NCBI RefSeq assembly: GCF_001544535.1 | Contig: NZ_FCON02000015.1 | Coordinates: 40,847-104,846 of the forward strand | Reading direction: 5' to 3' | Length of the DNA: 64,000 nt | DNA from: Caballeronia choica | GTDB lineage: Bacteria; Pseudomonadota; Gammaproteobacteria; Burkholderiales; Burkholderiaceae | Part shown: in pieces, positions 57,438-64,000 of the stretch | Layout of the letters: each line of letters opens with the position of its first letter | Numbering within the stretch: position 1 is the first letter of the stretch | The notes under the pieces: generated by a model | The model's database searches: none | Seen by the model: only the letters and a program-made list of their open reading frames with translations | Told to the model about the DNA's origin: nothing | Position numbers and translations under genes: made by a program

Positions 57438-58661
57438 TTACTCGTCGCCCTGACCCTGATCGCCCTGGTCGTCCTCGGGCAACTGCGGCGCGCGCGGCTG
57501 GGCCGGACGCTTGCCGATCGTCACGTTGACGTCCAGTTCCTTGTTCTTGCGCATCACGTGGACCTTCACCGCCGTCCCCGGCTTGATCTGCGCGACGACG
57601 TTGAGCAGGCGCGTGGTATCGGTGATCGTGTCGTCGTTGATGCTGACGAGGATGTCGCCCGGCTTGATGCCCGCCTTGTCGGCCGGTCCGCCCTGCAGCA
57701 CCCCCGCGACGATCGCGCCCGATTTCTGCGCAAGCCCGAACGATTCCGCGATCTCCGGCGTCACGTCCTGCGGCTCGACGCCGATCCAGCCACGCGTCAC
57801 CGTGCCCGTCGTGATGATGCTTTCCAGCACGCTGCGCGCCGTCGAAACCGGAATCGCGAAGCCGATGCCGAGCGAGCCGCCGCTCCGCGAATAAATCGCC
57901 GTGTTGATGCCGAGCAGGTTGCCGTTGACATCGACCAATGCACCGCCCGAATTGCCCGGATTGATCGCGGCGTCGGTCTGGATGAAGTTTTCAAACGTAT
58001 TGATGCCGAGGTGGTTGCGCCCGAGCGCGCTCACGATGCCCATCGTGACCGTCTGCCCGACCCCAAACGGATTGCCGATTGCGAGCACCACGTCGCCGAC
58101 GCGCGTCTGGTCCATGCGCCCGAGCGTGATGGACGGCAGGTTCGTCATGTTGATCTTGAGCACGGCGAGGTCGGTTTCCGGATCGACGCCGATCACCTTC
58201 GCGCTCGATGTGCGGCCGTCGGCCAGCGCGACTTCGATCTGATCCGCCCCATCGACGACATGCTGGTTCGTTAGAATGTAACCTTCCGAGCTGACGATGA
58301 CGCCCGAGCCCAGATTCGACGCCGGCGGTTCATCGCTCTTGCGTTTGTTCTTGTCGCCGAAGAAGTAGCGAAAGAGCGGATCTTTCGCGCGCGGGTCGGG
58401 CGGCAGCGTGCCATCCTTGCTGGAGAACACGTTGACGACCGCGGGCATCGCCTTCTGGGCGCCTTCCGCGTACGACGATTGCGCGGGCCGCGCGCCGATG
58501 CTCGGCGCCACCTCCTGCAACGCGACGATCGGTTCGGCGAGTTGCTTGCCGAACTGGCCCTGGCGTTGAAGCCACTGCGGTTTTAAGGTCGCGACGATGA
58601 ACATCAGCGCCAAAAGCACGGTCACCGCTTGGGCAAAAAACAGCCAGAAGCGTCTAAGCAT
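57438..58661 (-). CDS. DegS/HtrA-like membrane-anchored serine protease
   Basis: A 407-residue S1C (trypsin-like) protease anchored by one N-terminal helix ([20 protein letters not shown]). Catalytic triad His134 ([10 protein letters not shown]), Asp164 ([10 protein letters not shown]) and Ser238 ([11 protein letters not shown]). One PDZ domain follows (residues about 295-385, [20 protein letters not shown]). A single PDZ and uncleaved anchor fit DegS, the stress sensor that cuts anti-sigma factor RseA, rather than DegP/DegQ. The C-terminus is acidic and Gln/Asp-rich. No rpoE or rseA is nearby, so the DegS role is inferred. Confidence 0.88.
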   Translation of the reverse strand: MLRRFWLFFAQAVTVLLALMFIVATLKPQWLQRQGQFGKQLAEPIVALQEVAPSIGARPAQSSYAEGAQKAMPAVVNVFSSKDGTLPPDPRAKDPLFRYFFGDKNKRKSDEPPASNLGSGVIVSSEGYILTNQHVVDGADQIEVALADGRTSSAKVIGVDPETDLAVLKINMTNLPSITLGRMDQTRVGDVVLAIGNPFGVGQTVTMGIVSALGRNHLGINTFENFIQTDAAINPGNSGGALVDVNGNLLGINTAIYSRSGGSLGIGFAIPVSTARSVLESIITTGTVTRGWIGVEPQDVTPEIAESFGLAQKSGAIVAGVLQGGPADKAGIKPGDILVSINDDTITDTTRLLNVVAQIKPGTAVKVHVMRKNKELDVNVTIGKRPAQPRAPQLPEDDQGDQGQGDE

Positions 58662-58681
58662 TTGATGGAATAGAGGATTTC

Positions 58682-59428
58682 ATGGATCGGATCGAACTCG
58701 AATTGTATCTGAACAATCTGCTGGAAATCGGCCGCTTCCGGGACTATTGCCCGAACGGACTGCAGGTCGAAGGCAGCCGGCGGGTCCAGAAAATCGCGAC
58801 CGGGGTGACCGCTTCGCTCGCGTTTCTCGAGGCGGCCGTCGAATGGGGCGCCGACACCGTGCTCGTGCATCATGGCTATTTCTGGAAGAACGAGGCGCCG
58901 CAGATCACGGGACGCAAATACCAGCGGTTGCGCACGCTGATCGCCAACGACCTGAACCTCTTCGCCTATCACCTGCCGCTCGACTCGCATCCCGAACTCG
59001 GCAACAACGCGCAGATCGGCGCGCGGCTCGGCCTGATCGCCGACGGTCGTTTCGGCGACCAGGATCTCGGCTGGATCGCGCCACTGCCGATGCCGCTGTC
59101 GCTCGAGCATTTCACGGCATCGGTCGAGAACGCGCTGGGCCGCAAGCCGCTGGTGCTCGGCGACGCGGATCGCGAACTGCGGCGCGTCGCGTGGTGCACG
59201 GGCGGCGCGCAGGGCTTCTTCGACGACGCCATCGCCGCCGGCGCCGACGTCTATCTGAGCGGCGAAGTTTCCGAGCAGACGATGCACATCGCGGCGGAAA
59301 GCGGCGTCGCGTACCTCTCGGCAGGTCACCACGCGACCGAACGGTTCGGCGTGCAGGCGGTCGGTTCGCACCTTTCAGAGCGATTCGATATCGAACATCT
59401 CTTTATTGATATCGATAATCCTGTTTGA
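58682..59428 (+). CDS. Nif3-like dinuclear metal centre protein (YbgI family)
   Basis: A 248-residue Nif3/YbgI/GTP cyclohydrolase I type 2-like protein forming toroidal hexamers with two metals per subunit. [13 protein letters not shown], the metal ligands [12 protein letters not shown] and [17 protein letters not shown], and the C-terminal [15 protein letters not shown] with Glu and His ligands. Molecular function in bacteria is not settled. It is divergent from the DegS-like gene with only 20 bases between starts and precedes petABC, as in many beta-proteobacteria. Confidence 0.9.
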   Translation: MDRIELELYLNNLLEIGRFRDYCPNGLQVEGSRRVQKIATGVTASLAFLEAAVEWGADTVLVHHGYFWKNEAPQITGRKYQRLRTLIANDLNLFAYHLPLDSHPELGNNAQIGARLGLIADGRFGDQDLGWIAPLPMPLSLEHFTASVENALGRKPLVLGDADRELRRVAWCTGGAQGFFDDAIAAGADVYLSGEVSEQTMHIAAESGVAYLSAGHHATERFGVQAVGSHLSERFDIEHLFIDIDNPV

Positions 59429-59643
59429 ATAACGCCCGGCGCGGCGATTAATTGCGGCACCGCAATAGCGGTAAATAAACACTTCGTAAGAAGCCGGGAA
59501 AAGGTGCGGGGAAACCCTGAAGCATCAAGGACTTCGAGTGATTTTTGCTACTCGGGCCTTGTAAATGACGGCTCCATTCGCGCACACTAGCGGCGGAAGA
59601 ACTGATGTGACGGTATAAATCCAACTCAGAAGTGGGGCGTGTG
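59429..59643. other. Intergenic region upstream of petA
   Basis: 215 bases between the Nif3-like gene and petA, more A+T-rich than the genes on either side. It should contain the petABC promoter. No hexamer pair clear enough to call, and no terminator with a U-tract. Confidence 0.4.
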
Positions 59644-60264
59644 ATGCGAGACAAGGAAGATAAGCGCGTCGACGGCAGCCGCCGTAGCTGGCTGATAGCG
59701 ACGACCGTAGCGGGTGGCTTTGGAGGCGTGGCCACTGTCGTACCCTTTGTTAGTTCGTTTGCTCCTTCGGAAAAGGCCAAGGCGGCGGGTGCGCCGGTCG
59801 AGGTCGACATCAGCAGTCTCAAGCCCGGCGACATGATGACGGTCGCCTGGCGCGGCAAGCCCGTCTGGATCATCAATCGCACCGACGAGCAACTGGCCGA
59901 CGTGAAGAAGGCTGACGGCGAAGTCGCCGATCCCAAGTCGAAGATGGAATTCTCGATGCCGTTGCCGGAGTACTGCAACAACGAGTTCCGCTCGCGCGCC
60001 GACCACAAGAACATCTTCGTGGCGGTCGCTGTGTGCACGCATCTGGGCTGCACGCCCACGCCGCGCTTCCAGGAAGGCCCGCAACCCAATCTCCCCGATA
60101 ACTGGCCGGGCGGCTTCCTGTGCCCGTGCCACGGCTCGACCTACGACCTGGCCGGCCGCGTCTTCAAGAACAAGCCAGCGCCGCAGAACCTGGACGTGCC
60201 GCCGTACATGTTCACGTCCGCGACGCAACTCGTGATCGGCAAGGACGAAAAGGGAGAGGCTTAA
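59644..60264 (+). CDS. petA: Ubiquinol-cytochrome c reductase iron-sulfur (Rieske) subunit
   Basis: A 206-residue Rieske protein of the bc1 complex. The 2Fe-2S ligands are in CTHLGC (Cys131, His133, Cys136) and CPCH (Cys160, Cys162, His163). An N-terminal SRRSWLIATTVAGG helix carries a twin arginine, so it is probably inserted by the Tat system encoded 3 kb upstream. The ATG at 59644 is chosen; a GTG at 59632 would add four residues. The stop overlaps petB by one base (TAATG). Confidence 0.96.
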   Translation: MRDKEDKRVDGSRRSWLIATTVAGGFGGVATVVPFVSSFAPSEKAKAAGAPVEVDISSLKPGDMMTVAWRGKPVWIINRTDEQLADVKKADGEVADPKSKMEFSMPLPEYCNNEFRSRADHKNIFVAVAVCTHLGCTPTPRFQEGPQPNLPDNWPGGFLCPCHGSTYDLAGRVFKNKPAPQNLDVPPYMFTSATQLVIGKDEKGEA

Positions 60265-61646
60265 TGGCGCTCGCAGAAAAAGATGTGGAAACAACCGGGC
60301 TTGTCGGCTGGATCGATCGTCGTTTTCCGCTGACGTCGACGTGGAAGAAGCACGTCTCCGAATACTACGCGCCGAAGAATTTCAACTTCTGGTACTTCTT
60401 CGGTTCGCTTGCGCTGCTCGTGCTGGTGCTGCAGATCGTCACCGGCATCTTTCTCGTCATGAACTACAAGCCCGATGCGACGCTCGCGTTCGCGTCGGTC
60501 GAGTACATCATGCGCGAGGTGCCGTGGGGCTGGCTCATCCGCTACATGCATTCCACGGGCGCGTCGATGTTCTTCGTCGTCGTGTATCTGCACATGTTCC
60601 GCGGGCTGATGTACGGCTCGTATCGCAAGCCGCGCGAACTCGTCTGGATTTTCGGCTGCGCGATCTTCCTGTGCCTGATGGCCGAGGCGTTCTTCGGCTA
60701 TCTGCTGCCGTGGGGCCAGATGTCGTTCTGGGGCGCGCAGGTGATCGTGAACCTCTTCTCGGCGATTCCGTTCATCGGCCCGGACCTGTCGCTATGGATT
60801 CGCGGCGACTATGTGGTGTCCGATGTCACGCTGAACCGGTTCTTCGCGTTTCACGTGATCGCGATTCCGCTTGTGCTGATCGGCCTGGTTGTGGCGCACC
60901 TGGTTGCGCTGCATGAAGTCGGATCGAACAATCCGGACGGCATCGAGATCAAGGCGAAAAAGGACGCAAACGGCATTCCGATCGACGGTATCCCGTTCCA
61001 CCCGTACTACTCCGTCCACGATTTCATGGGCGTTTGCGTGTTCCTGTTCATCTTCTCCGCGATCATCTTCTTCGCGCCAGAAATGGGCGGATATTTCCTC
61101 GAAGCGAACAATTTCGTGCCGGCGAACCCACTCCAGACGCCACCGGAAATCGCGCCGGTATGGTACTTCACCGCGTTCTACGCGATGCTGCGCGCGACCA
61201 CCGATCCGTTCAAGATCGTGCTGATGATCGTGATCGCGCTGCTCGGCGTGCTGGCGCTGTTGCGCGCGCGCGGCAAGTGGCGGCTGGGCTTGCCCGTGCT
61301 CGCCATCGCGGTGGTGGTGTTCATGGCCGTCACGGAGTCGAAGTTCTGGGGCGTGGTGGTGATGGGGACGGCGGTCGTCTCGCTCTTCTTCCTGCCGTGG
61401 CTCGACCGCAGTCCGGTGAAATCGATCCGCTACCGGCCGCTGTTCCACAAGGTCTTCTACGGCATCTTCGTGTTCGCATTCCTGACGCTCGGCTATCTCG
61501 GGACCCGGCCGCCATCGCCTGCCGCGACGCTCATCGCGCAAATCTGCGCGCTGATCTACTTTGCGTTCTTTCTCGGCATGCCTTTCTGGACGACGCGCGG
61601 CCGCTTCAAGCAGCCGCCTGAGCGCGTGCGCTTCAAATCCCACTGA
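60264..61646 (+). CDS. petB: Cytochrome b of the bc1 complex
   Basis: A 460-residue b-type cytochrome with the full mitochondrial-like arrangement (N and C parts fused). Haem histidines lie in LIRYMHSTGASMFFVVVYLHM and in FFAFHVIAIPLVLIGLVVAHL-type helices (each seen in part). The Qo-site motif is PPEIAPVWYF. Extra hydrophobic helices at the C-terminus exceed the minimal eight. Start ATG overlaps the petA stop by one base; petC follows after 22 bases. Confidence 0.96.
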   Translation: MALAEKDVETTGLVGWIDRRFPLTSTWKKHVSEYYAPKNFNFWYFFGSLALLVLVLQIVTGIFLVMNYKPDATLAFASVEYIMREVPWGWLIRYMHSTGASMFFVVVYLHMFRGLMYGSYRKPRELVWIFGCAIFLCLMAEAFFGYLLPWGQMSFWGAQVIVNLFSAIPFIGPDLSLWIRGDYVVSDVTLNRFFAFHVIAIPLVLIGLVVAHLVALHEVGSNNPDGIEIKAKKDANGIPIDGIPFHPYYSVHDFMGVCVFLFIFSAIIFFAPEMGGYFLEANNFVPANPLQTPPEIAPVWYFTAFYAMLRATTDPFKIVLMIVIALLGVLALLRARGKWRLGLPVLAIAVVVFMAVTESKFWGVVVMGTAVVSLFFLPWLDRSPVKSIRYRPLFHKVFYGIFVFAFLTLGYLGTRPPSPAATLIAQICALIYFAFFLGMPFWTTRGRFKQPPERVRFKSH

Positions 61647-61668
61647 CGCTGCGCACGGAGACAACACG

Positions 61669-62424
61669 ATGAAAAAATGGCTCTCTACACTGGCGTTGGT
61701 CGGGGCAGCGATGTTCACGCTCGGCGTGTCGCCGGCTCACGCGGAAGAGGAAGTCGCGCTCGACCGCGCGCCCGACAACGCGGACAATTTCGCGTCCTTG
61801 CAGCACGGCGCCCAATTGTTTGTAAATTATTGTCTGAATTGCCATAGTGCGAACCTGATGCGCTACAGCCGGCTGACCGATCTCGGCATCGACAAGAACG
61901 AAATCCAGAAGAACCTCCTTTTCACCACGGACAAGATCGGCAACACGATGTCGATCGCGATGCGTCCGGAGGATGCCAAGGCGTGGTTCGGGGCATCGCC
62001 GCCGGATTTGTCAGTGGAAGCGCGGGCACGGGGCAAGGACTGGCTTTACACCTACTTGCGGAGTTTTTACCGGGATGAAACGCGGCCGACGGGCTGGAAC
62101 AACCGCGTGTACGAAAATGTCGGGATGCCGCACGTGCTCTGGACCTTGCAGGGCATCCGCACGGCGAAGTTCGAGACCGAAACGGACGAAAAGACCGGCG
62201 AAAAGGTGAAACATTTCACCGGATACACGCAGGTTACGCCGGGGTCGATGTCGCCAGTGGATTATGATTCTGCTATGGCCGATCTGGTTTCGTACCTTTC
62301 GTGGATGTCGGAGCCCGCCCAGCAGACCCGCAAGCAACTGGGTGTCTGGGTGCTGATTTTCCTGGGGCTTTTGAGCTTTCTCGCGTGGCGCCTGAATGCG
62401 TCATACTGGAAGGACATTAAATAA
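61669..62424 (+). CDS. petC: Cytochrome c1 of the bc1 complex
   Basis: A 251-residue precursor with a signal peptide ending SPAHA. The covalent haem site is YCLNCHSANLMRY (Cys55, Cys58, His59). The axial Met region is in the second half, and a C-terminal anchor (GVWVLIFLGLLSFLAWRLN) ends in SYWKDIK. Haem attachment would depend on the ResB/CcsB system at the left end of the window. Third gene of petABC. Confidence 0.95.
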   Translation: MKKWLSTLALVGAAMFTLGVSPAHAEEEVALDRAPDNADNFASLQHGAQLFVNYCLNCHSANLMRYSRLTDLGIDKNEIQKNLLFTTDKIGNTMSIAMRPEDAKAWFGASPPDLSVEARARGKDWLYTYLRSFYRDETRPTGWNNRVYENVGMPHVLWTLQGIRTAKFETETDEKTGEKVKHFTGYTQVTPGSMSPVDYDSAMADLVSYLSWMSEPAQQTRKQLGVWVLIFLGLLSFLAWRLNASYWKDIK

Positions 62425-62458
62425 ACACACCGCGAACGGTGTGGGCCAGCTTGACGAC

Positions 62459-62482
62459 AAGCGCCTCTTCGAAGGCGCTTTT
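62459..62482 (+). terminator. Terminator after petC
   Basis: AAGCGCC / GGCGCTTTT, a 7-bp stem with a 7-base loop and a short T-run, 35 bases after the petC stop. A smaller ACACCG/CGGTGT hairpin precedes it. Confidence 0.65.
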
Positions 62483-62524
62483 CGTGCGTTGGCCCGTCAA
62501 GTTTTCTGAAGGGACTTTAAAAAC

Positions 62525-63136
62525 ATGATGGTTTTGTACTCCGGCACTACTTGCCCGTTCTCCCAGCGCTGCCGGCTGGTGTTGTTCGAAAAGGGCATGG
62601 ATTTCGAAATTCGCGACGTCGACCTGTTCAACAAGCCGGAAGACATCGCGGTGATGAACCCGTACGGACAGGTTCCGATTCTGGTCGAGCGCGACTTGAT
62701 CCTGTACGAGTCGAACATCATCAACGAATATATCGACGAGCGTTTCCCGCATCCGCAACTGATGCCGGCCGATCCGGTGCAGCGCGCGCGCGCTCGCCTG
62801 TTCCTGCTGAACTTCGAAAAGGAACTGTTCGTGCACGTCGGCACGCTCGAAAACGAAAAGGGCAAGGCGGCCGAGAAGAATCACGAGAAAGCGCGCAACG
62901 CAATCCGCGATCGCCTGACGCAGCTCGCCCCGATCTTCCTGAAGAACAAGTACATGCTCGGCGAAGAGTTTTCGATGCTCGATGTGGCGATCGCGCCGCT
63001 TCTGTGGCGCCTGGATCACTACGGCATCGAGTTGTCGAAGAATGCCGCGCCGTTGATGAAGTATGCCGAACGGATTTTCAGCCGCCCGGCCTATATCGAA
63101 GCGCTGACGCCTTCGGAAAAGGTGATGCGCCGTTAG
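62525..63136 (+). CDS. sspA: Stringent starvation protein A (GST-fold RNA polymerase-associated protein)
   Basis: A 203-residue protein with an N-terminal thioredoxin-like domain (VLYSGTTCPFSQRCRLVLFE, NPYGQVPILVERDLILYES) and a C-terminal all-alpha GST domain. SspA binds RNA polymerase and affects stress and virulence genes. The pairing with sspB immediately downstream and petABC upstream is the classic proteobacterial order. Two adjacent ATGs (62525, 62528) are possible starts. Confidence 0.93.
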   Translation: MMVLYSGTTCPFSQRCRLVLFEKGMDFEIRDVDLFNKPEDIAVMNPYGQVPILVERDLILYESNIINEYIDERFPHPQLMPADPVQRARARLFLLNFEKELFVHVGTLENEKGKAAEKNHEKARNAIRDRLTQLAPIFLKNKYMLGEEFSMLDVAIAPLLWRLDHYGIELSKNAAPLMKYAERIFSRPAYIEALTPSEKVMRR

Positions 63137-63202
63137 GTTTTGCGAGAGTTGGGGCGCGGCGGCGCTGACTTCGGGGTGCCGCGCTCCCGTAAAGGACAGT
63201 TG

Positions 63203-63703
63203 ATGCAAGAGATTTCCACCAAGCCGTATCTCCTGCGCGCGCTCTACGAGTGGTGCACGGATAACGGCTTTACACCGCATATTGCGGTCCGGGTCGACAA
63301 CGGCACGCGCGTGCCGCGCCAGTTCGTGCGCAACGACGAGATCGTGTTGAACATCAGCTTCGAGGCGACGAGCCAGTTGCAGATGGGCAACGAGTGGATC
63401 GAGTTCAGCGCCCGCTTCTCCGGCAAGTCGCACAAGATTGAGGTGCAGGTTGCCAATGTGCTCGCCATTTATGCGCGAGAGAACGGGCAGGGCATGGCGT
63501 TCCCGGTCGAGCCGGCGACGCTTGCGTCTGCCTCCGAGACACCCGAGGCGCCCCGTTCATCGGAACTGGATATTGCTGAGATCGATGGTGAATCAGGAAG
63601 CGGTTCGGCGGCTTTGTCTGCATCTTCGACGGAAGACAATGGTTCGGCTGACGAGGAGGCATCAAAATCGGCCGGTCGATCGCACCTCAAAGTGATCAAA
63701 TGA
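63203..63703 (+). CDS. sspB: ClpXP protease specificity-enhancing factor SspB
   Basis: A 166-residue adaptor delivering ssrA-tagged proteins to ClpXP. The folded domain is residues 1-110: STKPYLLRALYEWCTDNGFTP, VPRQFVRNDEIVLNIS, NEWIEFSARFSGK and ANVLAIYARENGQGM. A disordered acidic linker follows, and the C-terminal AGRSHLKVIK peptide docks on ClpX. The ATG at 63203 has AAAGGACAG upstream. Co-transcribed with sspA. Confidence 0.96.
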   Translation: MQEISTKPYLLRALYEWCTDNGFTPHIAVRVDNGTRVPRQFVRNDEIVLNISFEATSQLQMGNEWIEFSARFSGKSHKIEVQVANVLAIYARENGQGMAFPVEPATLASASETPEAPRSSELDIAEIDGESGSGSAALSASSTEDNGSADEEASKSAGRSHLKVIK

Positions 63704-63721
63704 AGTAGAATTTCTCGCTTC

Positions 63722-63797
63722 GCCGGCTTAGCTCATCTGGTAGAGCACTTGACTTGTAATCATGAGGTGGCGGGTTCGAGTCCTGCAGCCGGCACCA
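63722..63797 (+). tRNA. tRNA-Thr (anticodon UGU)
   Basis: A full cloverleaf of 76 bases with encoded CCA. Acceptor GCCGGCT/AGCCGGC, D-stem GCTC/GAGC, anticodon loop CTTGTAA, T-stem GCGGG/CCTGC with TTCGAGT loop. The anticodon TGT reads ACA (and other ACN) threonine codons. The anticodon stem CTTGA/TCATG has one T-T mismatch. It lies 18 bases after sspB and is followed by a hairpin. Confidence 0.95.
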
Positions 63798-63809
63798 GAC
63801 AAGTGTCGA

Positions 63810-63837
63810 CGGGTCACGCGCTATTTGCGTGACCCGT
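63810..63837 (+). terminator. Terminator after tRNA-Thr
   Basis: CGGGTCACGC / GCGTGACCCG, a perfect 10-bp stem with a 5-7 base loop, followed by TTTGCATTTGG. The T-run is short but the stem is strong and correctly placed. Confidence 0.7.
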
Positions 63838-63925
63838 TTGCATTTGGTTGGGAAGAGTGAAGTCTTAGGGGTGTATCTGGAGCGGTAAGCATGCACCCGG
63901 GTCGATAGGAAAGTTTAAAAACCTG

Positions 63926-63954
63926 TTGACGAATCGCGAAACGTTGTTCATAAT
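63926..63954 (+). promoter_or_regulatory. Near-consensus sigma70 promoter at the right edge
   Basis: TTGACG (63926-63931) and CATAAT (63949-63954) are spaced by exactly 17 bases, five of six matches each. It points out of the window. The strength and the pyrimidine-rich TCTCGTTTCTCTGCTGCTG leader after it suggest a stable-RNA or translation operon beyond the edge; that is an inference. Confidence 0.7.
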
Positions 63955-64000
63955 CTCGTTTCTCTGCTGCTGATGCAGCGACGCAAAACGGAAGCGCCCC

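Overview
The window reads as core chromosome of a beta-proteobacterium in Burkholderia sensu lato (Burkholderia, Paraburkholderia or Caballeronia). The grounds are high G+C coding DNA throughout, near-complete coding density, ATGA/GTGA start-stop overlaps, and gene neighbourhoods typical of that group: pilMNOPQ-aroK-aroB-dgt, gltBD, thiOSGE behind a TPP riboswitch, mlaFEDACB-ibaG-murA-hisGDCB...IE-tatABC, and petABC-sspAB. This assignment is an inference from gene content. No rRNA or marker comparison was possible.

Layout. 1-4.1 kb: tail of a class I cytochrome c (c4-like), then the System II cytochrome c maturation pair ResB/CcsB. 4.2-5.9 kb: msrPQ periplasmic methionine sulfoxide repair. 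5.9-7.9 kb: lysA and the LptM lipoprotein on the minus strand, divergent from cyaY. 8.0-10.4 kb: penicillin-binding protein 1A (minus), divergent from a compact type IV pilus cluster (pilM, pilN, a PilO-PilP fusion, pilQ) that runs into aroK, aroB and dgt. 17.7-23.1 kb: ugpBAE-(ABM protein)-ugpC-ugpQ, for uptake and hydrolysis of glycerol-3-phosphate diesters. 23.1-25.4 kb: a YqjD/ElaB-type protein, an OmpW porin and a degenerate REP-associated transposase. 25.7-32 kb: gltBD glutamate synthase.

32.0-33.35 kb is the one clearly accessory-looking stretch: two tightly coupled minus-strand genes (a 160-residue unknown and a DUF1828/DUF1829-type protein) in visibly more A+T-rich DNA, followed by an SbmA/BacA-like ABC transporter. 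35.5-39.1 kb: TPP riboswitch plus thiO-thiS-thiG-thiE. 39.2-43.5 kb: the Mla outer-membrane lipid transport operon with mlaA inside it. 43.7-45.4 kb: a YadG/YadH-like ABC exporter. 45.4-54.7 kb: ibaG, murA and a near-complete histidine operon with marC inserted between hisB and hisH. 54.8-57.4 kb: small membrane protein, HIT hydrolase, tatABC. 57.4-59.4 kb: a DegS-like protease divergent from a Nif3-family gene. 59.6-62.4 kb: the cytochrome bc1 complex. 62.5-63.7 kb: sspAB. 63.7 kb: tRNA-Thr(UGU). The right edge carries a near-consensus sigma70 promoter for something beyond the window.

Functional links: cytochrome c maturation (ResB/CcsB), cytochromes c4 and c1, and the bc1 complex belong to one respiratory theme. 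TatABC probably exports the Rieske protein and MsrP, both of which carry twin-arginine signals. Mla, LptM, OmpW, PBP1A, MurA and the DegS-like protease form an envelope theme. The strongest leads for something undescribed are the two-gene cassette at 32.1-33.3 kb, the RAYT-like protein that has lost its HUH and catalytic-Tyr signatures next to gltB, and the 150-residue N-terminal extension of ThiE.
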